A stretch of 64,000 bases of DNA from Halobaculum sp. XH14 (lineage in GTDB: Archaea > Halobacteriota > Halobacteria > Halobacteriales > Haloferacaceae), in NCBI RefSeq assembly GCF_032116555.1, contig NZ_CP134949.1:2232001-2296000 (forward strand). Direction: 5' to 3'. A model generated the notes under the pieces. It ran no database searches. It was given only the letters and a program-made list of their open reading frames with translations, and was not told the origin of the DNA. The position numbers and the translations under genes are program-made. Of the stretch, positions 53,345 to 62,475 are shown piece after piece. Position 1 is the first letter of the stretch. Every line of letters begins with the position of its first letter.

Positions 53345-54208
53345 ATGAGCTCGCAGGTCAAATTCACCGACTTCAAGTCCGACAAGCAGCCGACGTGGTG
53401 CCCCGGGTGCGGGGACTTCGGCACGATGAACGGCATGATGAAGGGGCTGGCGGAGACGGGGAACGACCCCGACAACACCTTCGTCGTCGCCGGCATCGGC
53501 TGTTCGGGCAAGATCGGCACGTACATGCACAGCTACGCCATTCACGGCGTCCACGGCCGGGCGCTCCCGGTCGGCGCCGGCGTGAAGATGGCGAACCCGG
53601 AACTGGAAGTGATGGTCGCCGGCGGCGACGGCGACGGCTACTCCATCGGCGCGGGCCACTTCGTCCACGCGGTCCGGCGCAACGTGGACATGAGCTACGT
53701 CGTGATGGACAACCGCATCTACGGGCTCACCAAGGGCCAGGCCTCGCCCACCTCGCGCGAGGACTTCGAGACGGCGACGACGCCCGAAGGGCCGAAACAG
53801 CCCCCGGTCAACCCGCTCGCGCTCGCGCTCGCCTCCGGCGCGACGTTCATCGCCCAGTCGTTCTCCAGCGACGCCCTGCGTCACCAGGAGATCGTCCAGC
53901 AGGCGATCGAGCACGACGGGTTCGGCTTCGTCAACGTGTTCTCGCCCTGTGTGACGTTCAACGACGTGGACACGTACGACTACTTCCGCGACTCGCTGGT
54001 CGATCTGGCCGACACCGACTACGACGCCACGGACCGCGAGGCGGCAAAGGAGAAGGTCCTCGACGCGGACAAGGAGTACATGGGCGTCCTCTACCAGGAC
54101 GAGGACTCCGTGCCGTACGAGGCCCAGCACGGGCTCGACTCGCCGATGCACGAGGTCGACGACGGCGCGCCCGAGGGCGCGATGGACCTCGTTCGGGAGT
54201 TCTACTGA
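53345..54208 (+). CDS. korB: 2-oxoacid:ferredoxin oxidoreductase subunit beta
   Basis: 287 residues. TPP-binding subunit: KQPTWCPGCGDFGTMNGM (near 16-33, Cys ligands of the [4Fe-4S] cluster with a later Cys in FSPCVTF), GIGCSGKIGTYMHSY (near 54-68) and the TPP motif GGDGDGYSIGAGH (near 94-106). No ferredoxin-like two-cluster domain, as normal for the halophile enzyme. Cotranscribed with korA. Its stop codon is followed immediately by a repeat containing GAACCTCTTTT. Confidence 0.94.
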   Translation: MSSQVKFTDFKSDKQPTWCPGCGDFGTMNGMMKGLAETGNDPDNTFVVAGIGCSGKIGTYMHSYAIHGVHGRALPVGAGVKMANPELEVMVAGGDGDGYSIGAGHFVHAVRRNVDMSYVVMDNRIYGLTKGQASPTSREDFETATTPEGPKQPPVNPLALALASGATFIAQSFSSDALRHQEIVQQAIEHDGFGFVNVFSPCVTFNDVDTYDYFRDSLVDLADTDYDATDREAAKEKVLDADKEYMGVLYQDEDSVPYEAQHGLDSPMHEVDDGAPEGAMDLVREFY

Positions 54209-54679
54209 AGGAACCTCTTTTCCGGAGGTCCTCCTCGCTCGCGCGCCGGAGGCGCGCTCGCTCGTCGAACCCCCGCAAAACCCGTTCATGCCAAAAGGCC
54301 GCGAGCAACGGTCGGCGCGGCTTCGCCGCGCCTCCCTCGCTCGCGGTGGGTACCGGAATGACTGATCCCCTGATCGGGTTCGTCGCTCACCAGTTGTCTT
54401 CCTGCTATCTCCTCGGCCGGAGAACTGAACGTTTGCACTAGACACCCTTGCTTTTGTACCCCGTTCACGGAGAAGCTGCCGTGGCGTACGACGGCCGATG
54501 AGCATCCATCGCTACGATAGCAGGACCCCCAATGTCGCACCAGTAGTTGTACCGTGAGAGAGGGAGGCCGGAGGCCGACCGAGCGAGCGGCTCTTTGGCA
54601 TGAACGGGTTTTGCGGGGGTCTGGCCGCAGCGCTCGACGAAGTCGAGCGCGAGGACATGCCCCCGCAAAAGAGGTTCGT
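54209..54679. repeat. Head-to-head repeat pair between korB and idsA
   Basis: Two copies of a roughly 135-base sequence face each other across a unique spacer of about 200 bases. The inner blocks, 54269-54295 and 54594-54620, are a perfect 27-base inverted repeat (ACCCCCGCAAAACCCGTTCA plus TGCCAAA). The outer ends share GAACCTCTTTT and begin at the korB stop codon on one side and at the reconstructed idsA stop on the other; the inner ends share CCTCCCTC-CTC-CGGT. Each copy has its own GC hairpin. No ORF is supported in the spacer. The T-rich ends could terminate both convergent genes. Confidence 0.8.
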
Positions 54680-55523
54680 TTACCGTTCCCGAACCACGAC
54701 GAACTCGGCGAGGTCCCGCAGGTAGCCCGACGCCTCGGAGTCCTCGATGGTCGCCGTCTCCAGGGCCTCCAGCGCGCGGGTCGGCCTCCTCGCGTGCCCG
54801 CTCGTCGGCCTCCTCGGGCGTCAGGTCCGTCACCTGGAGCAGCGACGGCCGGTCCACCGCCTCGTCCTGGCCGGTCGGCTTGCCGAGGTCCGCCGCGTCC
54901 GCGGTCGCGTCGAGCACGTCGTCGCGGATCTGGAAGGCGACCCCGACGCGCTCGGCGTACTCGCCGAACGACTCGACCGTGAACCCGTCGGCGCCCGCCG
55001 CGACCGCGCCGAGTTCCGCTGACGCGCGGAACAGCGCGCCGGTCTTCCGGCGGGCCAGTTCCATGTACTCCGCCTCGTTCGTCGGCCGGGCGACGAGTTC
55101 GGTCGCCTCGCCCTCGCCGAGTTCGACCATCGCCTCCGCGACGATCTGCATCGCCCGCTCGTCCCGCGAGAAGAGGCCGAACGCCTCGCCGAGCAGGCCG
55201 TCGGAGGCGACGATGGCGGGGCCGTAGCCGAACTCCGCCCAGGCGCTCGGCGTCCCCCGGCGCACCTCCGACCGGTCGATGATGTCGTCGACGACGAGCG
55301 AGGCGTTGTGGACGAGCTCCGCGCCGACCGCGAAGTCGACCGCCTCCGTCGGGTCGCCCCCGGCCGTCTCGCAGACGAGGAGCGTCACCGTCGGGCGGAC
55401 GCGCTTGCCGCCGGCGAGCGCGACGTGCTCCAGCTCCGCGGCGAGTGCGTCGGGCTCGACCGACTCGGCAACCTCGCCCAGCCGGTCGTTCACCATCACG
55501 ACCCGGCGCTCCAGGTACTCCAT
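54680..55523 (-). CDS. idsA: Isoprenyl diphosphate synthase (GGPP type), frame break near 3' end
   Basis: Start ATG at 55523. All trans-prenyltransferase signatures are present in frame: GGKRVRP (near 38-44), first Asp motif VVDDIID (near 77-83), and second motif QIRDDVLD (near 197-204). After TPEEADERAREEA the frame is lost; skipping one G near 54782 restores TRALEALETATIEDSEASGY...VVVRER and a TAA at 54680-54682, giving about 281 residues. Uncorrected, translation runs on into the repeat to 54465. The enzyme builds the isoprenoid chains of archaeal lipids, so a true loss would matter unless another copy exists. Confidence 0.85.
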
Positions 55524-55751
55524 TGCCCATGCTTCCGGGATGGCCCGGCAAGTACGTGACGGAACGTCCGGGCGGACTCGGACGAGCGGCCGCGGGCGAC
55601 CGGAACGAGCGACGAGAAGCTGAGCGAAACCAGGCGTAGGTTCATGTCCGAAGCCGTGGCCACGCCACCCCATGACCTGACCGACGCCGCGGGTCGGGCG
55701 AGGCCGGTGTACGGCGTCCCGCCCGCGGACCGTCTCGCCGTCTGTCAGCCC

Positions 55752-56468
55752 TCAACGGAGCGTCGCGCGGAGACACAGGGACGTCGGCTCCCGCGACACG
55801 CGCTCGTACGTCTCCGGGGATTTCTCGCGGAACCCCCCGGTCGGCGTCGCCTCGGAGACGCGGTCAAGCCGAAAGCCCGCTTCGAGCAGTGGGTTTAGCG
55901 CCGTCTCCAGCGGTCGGCGGTACGTCGGCACCTCGACCGGGTCGCCAAAGTCCTCCCAGACGGCGCTCACCGCCTCGACCGCGAAGTAGTCCTCCGGGTC
56001 GAAGAACGTCGCGTCCGCGAACGGGTGTCCGACCGAACAGACGAGAGTTCCGTCTGCCCGAAGTATCCGCGCGAGCTCCCCGAACAGCGGCGTCCAGTCC
56101 CGGACGTAGTCGAACGCCAGGGAGCCGTGGACGACGTCGAACGAACCGTCAGGAAACGGGAGGGGGCCGCCGAGGTCCGCACGGAGCAGCGACGCGTCCC
56201 CGTCGATGCGGCCCCAGGCGTGCCGGAGCATCGCCGGACTCACGTCGAGACCGACTACCTCGGTGCCGGCCGCCAGCAGTTCGGCGGTCGTGATGCCGGG
56301 ACCACAGCCGGCATCGAGAACTCGTTTCCCGTCCAGATCCGGGAGTAGCTCCCGCGTTTCCGGGCGTTCGAGGTCGGCGTTGAACGGCTTCGTCGGCGCG
56401 CGTTCGGCGTAGGCGTCCGCGAGCCGCTCGTAGGCTTCGAGCGCCCGCGGTCGCTCCTCGTCAGTCAT
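55752..56468 (-). CDS. Class I SAM-dependent methyltransferase
   Basis: 238 residues. SAM-binding motif I VLDAGCGPGITTAELL (near 48-63), motif II VVGLDVSPAMLRHA, the post-I DGSFDVVHGSLAFDY (near 108-122) and a RILRADGTLVCSVGHP strand. Similar to methyltransferases acting on small molecules or lipids; no more precise family could be assigned. It starts 118 bases downstream of etfA on the same strand. Confidence 0.88.
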   Translation of the reverse strand: MTDEERPRALEAYERLADAYAERAPTKPFNADLERPETRELLPDLDGKRVLDAGCGPGITTAELLAAGTEVVGLDVSPAMLRHAWGRIDGDASLLRADLGGPLPFPDGSFDVVHGSLAFDYVRDWTPLFGELARILRADGTLVCSVGHPFADATFFDPEDYFAVEAVSAVWEDFGDPVEVPTYRRPLETALNPLLEAGFRLDRVSEATPTGGFREKSPETYERVSREPTSLCLRATLR

Positions 56469-56586
56469 GACTTCCCTGCGCGATCGGGGATGAAAACGGC
56501 GTCGGGCGACGAGCCCGACGGATCGCGGCGGGGTCGGTGGGCGACGCTCGGTTCCGCGGTCGGCGACGGTCGACGCCCGCCCCCGG

Positions 56587-57543
56587 CTACTCGAACTGTT
56601 CGATGAGCGCCGGTACCACGTCGAACAGGTCGCCGACGACGCCGTAGTCGGCGATGTCGAAGATGGGCGCGTTCGGGTCCGTGTTCACCGCGACGATGGT
56701 CTCGGCCCCCTTCATCCCGGCGACGTGCTGGACGGCCCCGGAGATGCCGATCGCCAGGTAGACGTCCGGCGTCACCTGCTTGCCGGACTGGCCGACCTGC
56801 CGATTCTTCGGGAGCCAGCCGTTGTCGACGATGGGCCGCGACGAGGACAGCGTCGCGCCCGTGGCGTCGACGAGGTCGCGGATGAGATCGAGGTTCTCCT
56901 CCTCCTCGATGCCGCGGCCGATGGAGACGAGGAAGTCCGCGTCCGCGATGTCGACGTCGCCGCCGCCGACCTCCTCGAACCCGGTCACGCGCGAGCCCGC
57001 CGCGTCGGCGTCGAACTCGTAGTCGAACGGTTCGACCGCCGCCTCGCCCGTCCCCTCCGTCGGTGCCCACTCGCCGCCGCGGACGGTGACGGCGAACTGC
57101 TCGGCGTCGACCGTGACGGTCGTCTCGACCTTCGAACCGTACATCTCGCGGGTCGCCTCGAGGCCGCCGTCGTAGGCGAAGTCGATGGCGTCGGAGACGT
57201 ACGGCAGTTCCAGCGCGTTCGCGACCGCCGGCGCGTAGTCGAGGCCGTTCACCGAGTTCGGCATGAGCAGCGCAGTCGGGTCGATCTCGGCGAACAGCGC
57301 CTCGAGCGCCCCGGCGTAGAGGTCGTGGTTGAACTCCGCGCCGTCGTCGACGGTGTCAATCGTGTCCACGCCGTCCAGGTTCAGCGTCTCCGCGAAGCCG
57401 TCCACGTCGCCGGCGATGACGGCGAGGTGGAGGTCGCCACCCATCTCGGCGGCGAGTTCGCGGCCCGCGGTGACGACCTCGAAGGTCACGTCCCGGAGCT
57501 CCCCGCGCCGGTGCTCAGCGACGGCGAGCACGTCGGAACTCAT
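56587..57543 (-). CDS. etfA: Electron transfer flavoprotein subunit alpha
   Basis: 318 residues. C-terminal FAD-binding segment is typical: LSSSRPIVDNGWLPKNRQVGQSGKQVTPDVYLAIGISGAVQHVAGMKGAETIVAVNTDPNAPIF is readable at about residues 225-290 (RQVGQSGKQV and GISGAVQH are the key parts). Together with EtfB it carries electrons from acyl-CoA dehydrogenases to the respiratory chain. It overlaps etfB by ATGA. Confidence 0.96.
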   Translation of the reverse strand: MSSDVLAVAEHRRGELRDVTFEVVTAGRELAAEMGGDLHLAVIAGDVDGFAETLNLDGVDTIDTVDDGAEFNHDLYAGALEALFAEIDPTALLMPNSVNGLDYAPAVANALELPYVSDAIDFAYDGGLEATREMYGSKVETTVTVDAEQFAVTVRGGEWAPTEGTGEAAVEPFDYEFDADAAGSRVTGFEEVGGGDVDIADADFLVSIGRGIEEEENLDLIRDLVDATGATLSSSRPIVDNGWLPKNRQVGQSGKQVTPDVYLAIGISGAVQHVAGMKGAETIVAVNTDPNAPIFDIADYGVVGDLFDVVPALIEQFE

Positions 57544-58331
57544 TCGCCGACCACCCCCTTCTCGCGGAGCATGTCGGCGAGTTGGCTGGCCTGGTCACCG
57601 GCGTCGCCCTCGAAGTAGGTCGCGTCTGACTCGGTCTCGGGCTCGTACATGCTCGTCCGTTCGATGGGCGAGGCGACCGCGTCGGTGTCGAGACCCAGGT
57701 CATCGAGCGTCATCGGCGCGATTTCCTTCGACTGGGCCTGCCGGATGCCGCGCAGGCTGGCGTAGCGCGGCTCGTTCAGGCCGGTCTGAATCGTGAGCAC
57801 CGCGGGGAGGTCGACGTCGGTCAGCTCCTCGACGCCGCCTTCCAGTTCGCGGTGGACGCTGGCCGTCGAGAAGTCCTCCGACATGTCGAGCGCGTTGACG
57901 ACCGCCGCCCACTCGAAACCGAGCTCGTCCGCGAGGGCGACGCCGGTCGCGCCGAAGCCGTCGTCGTTGGCCTGCACCCCCGAGAGGATCAGGTCCGGGT
58001 CCTCCTCGTCGGCGACCGCGGCGAGCAGTCGTGCCTTCGCGGCGACGTCGAGGTCGGCGGCCGCGACATCGTCGTCCCAGACGCGAACGGCCCGGTCTGC
58101 ACCCTTCGCCAGCGCCATCCTGATGGTCTCTTCGCTCCGCTCGGGGCCGATCGTCACGGAGACGACCTCGACGTCGTCGAACGCCTCCGAGAGCTGCACG
58201 CCGGCCTCGATGGCGTAATCGTCCCACTCGTTGAGGTCGTACTCGAGGTACTGCTCCCCGACGTCGAGCCCGTCGATCTCGAAGTCGTCGGCCGCCTCCG
58301 CGACTTCCTTGACGGTGACGAGAACTTTCAT
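57540..58331 (-). CDS. etfB: Electron transfer flavoprotein subunit beta
   Basis: 263 residues from the ATG at 58331. It has the ETF-beta start MKVLVTVKEVAE, LNEWDDYAIEAGVQL (near 33-47), ALAKGADRAVRVWDDD (near 74-89), the signature GVQANDDGFGATGVALADELG (near 117-137) and LTIQTGLNEPRYASLRGIRQA (near 183-203). It is the first gene of the etfBA pair; the acyl-CoA dehydrogenase at 10.5 kb is a likely electron donor. Confidence 0.96.
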   Translation of the reverse strand: MKVLVTVKEVAEAADDFEIDGLDVGEQYLEYDLNEWDDYAIEAGVQLSEAFDDVEVVSVTIGPERSEETIRMALAKGADRAVRVWDDDVAAADLDVAAKARLLAAVADEEDPDLILSGVQANDDGFGATGVALADELGFEWAAVVNALDMSEDFSTASVHRELEGGVEELTDVDLPAVLTIQTGLNEPRYASLRGIRQAQSKEIAPMTLDDLGLDTDAVASPIERTSMYEPETESDATYFEGDAGDQASQLADMLREKGVVGE

Positions 58332-58503
58332 CGTCCGTCGATTGCTCCGGTCGGCGCTAAATCCTTTCGAAACCCCGCACACGCCGTTCCGGATTGTCGG
58401 GGGAACCGTCGAACGGATCGGCCAGCCTACCGGGGACGATTCGACCGTCCTCGACGACCCGGATCGCCTCCCGCTTCCATCACGACCGACCGACGCCGAC
58501 GGC

Positions 58504-59700
58504 TCAGACGCCGTTACCGCGCGGACCCTCGTCCTCGTCGCCGTCCGGGAGCGAGATGAGGTTCTCGCGGCCGAGCCTGAGTTTCTCGACGTCGCCGTCA
58601 TCGGCCATCGTCGAGAGCAACTGCGACACCTTCGCGTCCGACCAGCCGGTCTCCGAGACGATGTCAGCCTGTCGCATCCGCCCGCCGTTCCTGTCGAGCA
58701 GCCGTTCGACCCGTTCCTCGTCGGAGAGGAGTTCCGGGTCGGGCTCCGGGTTCGACGCGGCCGCACCGCCCCCCTCTGCAGCGACGGCGTCCTCGGTTCC
58801 GCCGTTCGTCGCGTCGCCCCCGACCGCGGCCACGCCGTCACCGTCCACCGACCCGGCCGGCGGATCGCCGGCGGTCGTCCGCTCGTCCGCGGTCCCGGCC
58901 GTTCCCGGCCGGCGGCGCGAAAGGAGATACGCCCCGACGACGAGCACCCCGAGCAGGAGCGCCGAACCGATCAGGAACTGCGTGTCCTGCCAGAACGGTG
59001 CCTCCTCCTCGGAGCCGGTGAACGTGACCGAGATGTCGCCCGCGGCGAACGTGTACGGCTCGGTGACGACGATGTTTCGGCTCACGAGGCGGTAGTTCGC
59101 CTCGATCGAGATGTCCGGTGCGGTGTACCCGGGTGGCGGCTGGATGACCAGCCGCTGACCCGACTGGAGCGTCCGGAACCAGGTCTCCTCGGGACCCGTG
59201 ACGAACACGTCGCCGAGAACGAGGGTCCCGTTCTCGGTCCGTTCGAGGAAGTTCGTCCACGTGAACCGGAGGCGGAGCACGCCGGTCGTCTCGTTTCGCA
59301 GCCCCGCCGTGTAGTTCACGTTCCGAATCCGCATCTCCCGGCCCGTGTGTTCGGCCGCAACCACGGCCGCGTTCCGGAACACGTCGGTCGACGGGCCCGT
59401 CTCCGACCCGTCGTCACGGTACCCGTCGGCGTACGCCTCGAACGCCTCCCGCGATTCCGGGTCCTCGAGTCGGTACTCGACCCCGACCGTCCAGCGTGCG
59501 TTTCCGTTCTCCCGCAGCGAGATGTTGAACGTCGTCGTGCTGTCGTCGAACGGGGTGGCCGTGTCGCCGAACTGGGACGGGGCCGTCACCCGTCCCGGGT
59601 CGCTTGCGGCCCCGGGACCGGCGTCCGCCGGGAGCGTCGCGGCGGCCGGCACTGGTGCGAGGAGGCACAGAACCGCGAGGAGGAGGGCAACGTGCCGCAT
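58504..59700 (-). CDS. Membrane-anchored winged-helix regulator with extracellular domain
   Basis: 398 residues. Signal peptide (1-22), an extracellular beta-rich domain (about 35-235) with several N-x-S/T sites, one transmembrane helix (about 241-261), a long Gly/Asp/Ala linker, and a C-terminal winged helix (about 325-390, ERVERLLDRNGGRMRQADIVSETGWSDAKVSQLL). I associate this with haloarchaeal DUF7345/DUF7343-type proteins, from memory. Predicted function: a one-component sensor that reads the envelope outside and binds DNA inside. It is divergent from the secreted coiled-coil gene. Confidence 0.82.
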   Translation of the reverse strand: MRHVALLLAVLCLLAPVPAAATLPADAGPGAASDPGRVTAPSQFGDTATPFDDSTTTFNISLRENGNARWTVGVEYRLEDPESREAFEAYADGYRDDGSETGPSTDVFRNAAVVAAEHTGREMRIRNVNYTAGLRNETTGVLRLRFTWTNFLERTENGTLVLGDVFVTGPEETWFRTLQSGQRLVIQPPPGYTAPDISIEANYRLVSRNIVVTEPYTFAAGDISVTFTGSEEEAPFWQDTQFLIGSALLLGVLVVGAYLLSRRRPGTAGTADERTTAGDPPAGSVDGDGVAAVGGDATNGGTEDAVAAEGGGAAASNPEPDPELLSDEERVERLLDRNGGRMRQADIVSETGWSDAKVSQLLSTMADDGDVEKLRLGRENLISLPDGDEDEGPRGNGV

Positions 59701-59805
59701 TCATCGCCTGAGTCACGGCCGCGCACCTAAACGCTTTCCATGCGGGAGTCGGGCTCACGCTCGGTTCGCTCGGTTTTTTAGTGTTGGCGGCGAAAGCCGC
59801 GCTCG

Positions 59806-61107
59806 ATGAGAACAGCCCCCGTCGTTCTTACCCTCCTCCTGGTCTGTGCCGCCGCCGCGGGCGCCGCCGGGACCGGCGGCCCCGGGGCCGTCGAGGCGAC
59901 CACACCGACCGCCGAGCAGGCCCCCCCGGAGCCGGTGCCGACCGCAGTGACCGCCGTGGCGAACGGGACGGACGTGACGAACCGGACCCACGTGCTCTCG
60001 ATCCCGAGCGAGAACGTCACGAACGCCCGCATCGACGAGGCCCGCATCGACGCCGGCCTGGCGGTCGGGGTCGAGGTGAACACCTCCGCCGAGCGGATGG
60101 AAACCATCGCCCTCCGGCAACGCATCACCGCCGCGGAAACCAACGACGAGCGCCAGCGGCGCGTCCTCGACGGGATGAACGAGCTGGAAAAACGGGTCGT
60201 CACCCTCCGAACGGAGCACCGAACCGCCATCGAAGGCTACGCGAGCGGGGAGCTCGGCACCCGCGAACTCCTCGCCGAACTCGCCCGAATCAAGGCCGAG
60301 TCCGACGCGCTCGAACGGCGACTGGCGGTTCTCGAGGAACTGGCCAGCGAGACCGAGGGGAGCACGCTCGACAGCGACCGCATCCCGGCGCTCGCCTTCC
60401 AGCTTCGTGCCTTCGACGGCCCGGTCCGGGATCGGGCGCTCCAAGCCAGTAGCGGCGAGGCTCCGCCGACGCGCATCTACGTCGCGGCGAGCGAGGACGG
60501 CGTCGTACTCTCGACGGTCATCGACGGCCAGTACGTCCGAGAGGTGTATCGCGGTGACCTCCGGAGCCTGCAGAGTGGAACCGTGGCCATGGCGGAGAAC
60601 GTCACCGCCAGAAGCTACCCCGCGATCTGGGCGGCCTCTACCAACCCGAGCGGAACCGGTTCCGGTTCGACGCACATCGTCGACGTGCCGTACGCCACCG
60701 GGAACCTCACGGCGTTCGTCGACGGCGGGAGCGAACGCGTGTTCAAGGAGTACCAGCGGATCCGGCTGGCGAACGTGACCGGCGGCGAGGTCCGGGAGCG
60801 AACGATCGACCTGACCGTTCGCGTCAACCGGACGTACGCCGGCGGGCCGCTCCGGATCGAAGTGCTCGACCCCGGGACCGGCGATCCGATCGACGCGTCC
60901 GTGCGGATCGCGGCCGGCAACGAGGGGAGCGTCGACGTCGGCACGACCGGGGAGGACGGCGTCCTCTGGACGGTCGCGCCCCGCGGGACGTTCGTGGTCA
61001 CCGCCATTCAGGAGGGGTCGAACGACCTCTCGACGGTCGAGATCACCTCGACCGAACCCGTGTCCGTGGCGGAGGCGTACGGATCGAACGACAGCGGCGA
61101 CGACTGA
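59806..61107 (+). CDS. Secreted coiled-coil envelope protein (DUF7096-like)
   Basis: 433 residues. Signal peptide (about 1-20), a domain with VTNRTHVLSIPSENVTNARI (near 57-76), a long amphipathic coiled coil (about 95-190), a central beta domain, and a C-terminal carboxypeptidase-regulatory-like fold (about 345-425, GGPLRIEVLDPGTGDPIDASVRI). No C-terminal anchor. N-glycosylation sequons are frequent. I associate the N-terminal part with haloarchaeal DUF7096, from memory. A TTTTTTAG promoter element about 30 bases upstream supports the start. Confidence 0.8.
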   Translation: MRTAPVVLTLLLVCAAAAGAAGTGGPGAVEATTPTAEQAPPEPVPTAVTAVANGTDVTNRTHVLSIPSENVTNARIDEARIDAGLAVGVEVNTSAERMETIALRQRITAAETNDERQRRVLDGMNELEKRVVTLRTEHRTAIEGYASGELGTRELLAELARIKAESDALERRLAVLEELASETEGSTLDSDRIPALAFQLRAFDGPVRDRALQASSGEAPPTRIYVAASEDGVVLSTVIDGQYVREVYRGDLRSLQSGTVAMAENVTARSYPAIWAASTNPSGTGSGSTHIVDVPYATGNLTAFVDGGSERVFKEYQRIRLANVTGGEVRERTIDLTVRVNRTYAGGPLRIEVLDPGTGDPIDASVRIAAGNEGSVDVGTTGEDGVLWTVAPRGTFVVTAIQEGSNDLSTVEITSTEPVSVAEAYGSNDSGDD

Positions 61108-61149
61108 ACCGGGCGAACGCTTTTGGCCGATGACGGGACCAGCCTGCCC

Positions 61150-61611
61150 GTGTCGTCACGCGCATCCGCACCGGCGGTCGGCATCGCGCTGCTCCTGCTG
61201 GTCGCCGTCGGGCTCTCCGCGACGGTCGGCGCGGCGGCCTTCGGCGTCGCCGGGACGCCGGCCGACCCCGCACCGGTCGCCAGCCTCTCGCTTGCGATCG
61301 ACGACGGGGCGCTGGTGTTCGAGCACGGCGGCGGCGACACGCTCGACGTCCGGACCCTCCACCTCCGCGTCTCGGTGGCGAACGAGGAACTCACCCACCA
61401 GCCGCCGATTCCGTTCTTCGCCGCACGGGGGTTCGTGTCCGGTCCGACCGGCCCGTTCAACGTCGCGGATGATCCCCGCTGGAGCGCCGGCGAGCGTGCC
61501 CGAGTCGAGCCGGCGGGGACGAACGAACCGGCCATCAGACCCGGCGTGACGGTCACGGTTGACGTGTACGTCGACGCCCACAGGCTCGTCCGACTTACCG
61601 CCATCGCGTGA
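61150..61611 (+). CDS. Archaeal type IV pilin-like protein
   Basis: 153 residues from a GTG at 61150, with a CTTTTGG TATA-like element 25 bases upstream. The N-terminus is a class III-type signal: SRASAPAVGIALLLLVAVGL, with the cleavage site expected after SRA and the hydrophobic helix forming the pilus core. The mature part is a small beta-rich domain. It begins 42 bases after the coiled-coil gene ends and could be cotranscribed. A TTG start at 61123 is a less likely alternative. Confidence 0.8.
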   Translation: MSSRASAPAVGIALLLLVAVGLSATVGAAAFGVAGTPADPAPVASLSLAIDDGALVFEHGGGDTLDVRTLHLRVSVANEELTHQPPIPFFAARGFVSGPTGPFNVADDPRWSAGERARVEPAGTNEPAIRPGVTVTVDVYVDAHRLVRLTAIA

Positions 61612-61656
61612 CCGGTGCACGGATCCGGGGGAGAAGAGTCGAGCGGTGGCCGCCAG

Positions 61657-62340
61657 TCAGTCGCCCGCCGACGCGTCGATCCGATCGGCCTCCGCGTCGC
61701 TCGCCCGCGCCGCCACGTCGCCATCGGGGACGGTTGCGACGGTCGTGATCGCGCGCGGAGCGCCGACGTGTCGCTGCTGGATGTAGTGGTTCATCTCCGA
61801 AAAGCCCGCCCCACGGAACATGCGTTCCGCCTCCTCGGCGTCGTAGAACAGCATGATCGCGTCCGCGAGCTTCTGGAACGGCTTCGTCTTCGGGTAGTCC
61901 GGGCCGACGACGAGGACGGTTCCGCCCGGCTTCGTGACCCGTCTGAACTCCGCGAGCGCGTCGACGGGGTTCGGCCAGTACTCGATCGAGCCGGACGACC
62001 AGAGCTTGTCGAAGCTGTCGTCCGCGAACGGGAGCCGCTCGGCGTCCCCGCGGTAGAACCGGACCTTGCCGCGCTTGCCGAACTTGGCGAACGCCCGCTC
62101 CATCTGGTCCATCGACTGGTCGAGCGCGTGGACCTCGTCGACGTGGTTGAGCAGCCCCTCCGTGGCGAAACCGGTGCCCGAGCCGACGTCGAGCACCCGG
62201 TCGTCGCGGTCCGCGTCGAACCAGTCGAGCGCCCGGTTGCGCATCCGGTCGTCCCAGATGTACGGGTTGACCGTGTCGTAGACCCTGGAGAGGTACTTGT
62301 AGAACAGGCGGGCGCGCGCCTTGTTCTCGAGGATTCCCAT
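61657..62340 (-). CDS. Class I methyltransferase, quinone/MPBQ-type
   Basis: 227 residues. The N-terminus NKARARLFYKYLSRVYDTVNPYIWDDRMRNRAL resembles chloroplast-type MPBQ/MSBQ methyltransferases, then SAM motif VLDVGSGTGFATEGLL (near 49-64), FYRGDAERLPFADDSFD (near 93-109) and RVTKPGGTVLVVGP. In haloarchaea such enzymes may methylate menaquinone precursors; UbiE/MenG-like activity is inferred. Convergent with the pilin-like gene. Confidence 0.85.
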   Translation of the reverse strand: MGILENKARARLFYKYLSRVYDTVNPYIWDDRMRNRALDWFDADRDDRVLDVGSGTGFATEGLLNHVDEVHALDQSMDQMERAFAKFGKRGKVRFYRGDAERLPFADDSFDKLWSSGSIEYWPNPVDALAEFRRVTKPGGTVLVVGPDYPKTKPFQKLADAIMLFYDAEEAERMFRGAGFSEMNHYIQQRHVGAPRAITTVATVPDGDVAARASDAEADRIDASAGD

Positions 62341-62475
62341 TACCCGTTCGTTCCGACCGGCCGGTCATAATCCCAACGGGTTCCGAGCGACCGTCGGGCG
62401 TACCACGCCGTCCTGCGACTAGATCCGCCGGCGTCGAACTCGGGGGTACAAGTCGCCCGCGTCCCCAGCACCGGC

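Noticed and set aside
55644-55898. Plus-strand ORF of 84 codons between idsA and the methyltransferase
   Set aside because: It overlaps the 3' end of the methyltransferase gene in antisense and lacks acidic bias; likely noise.
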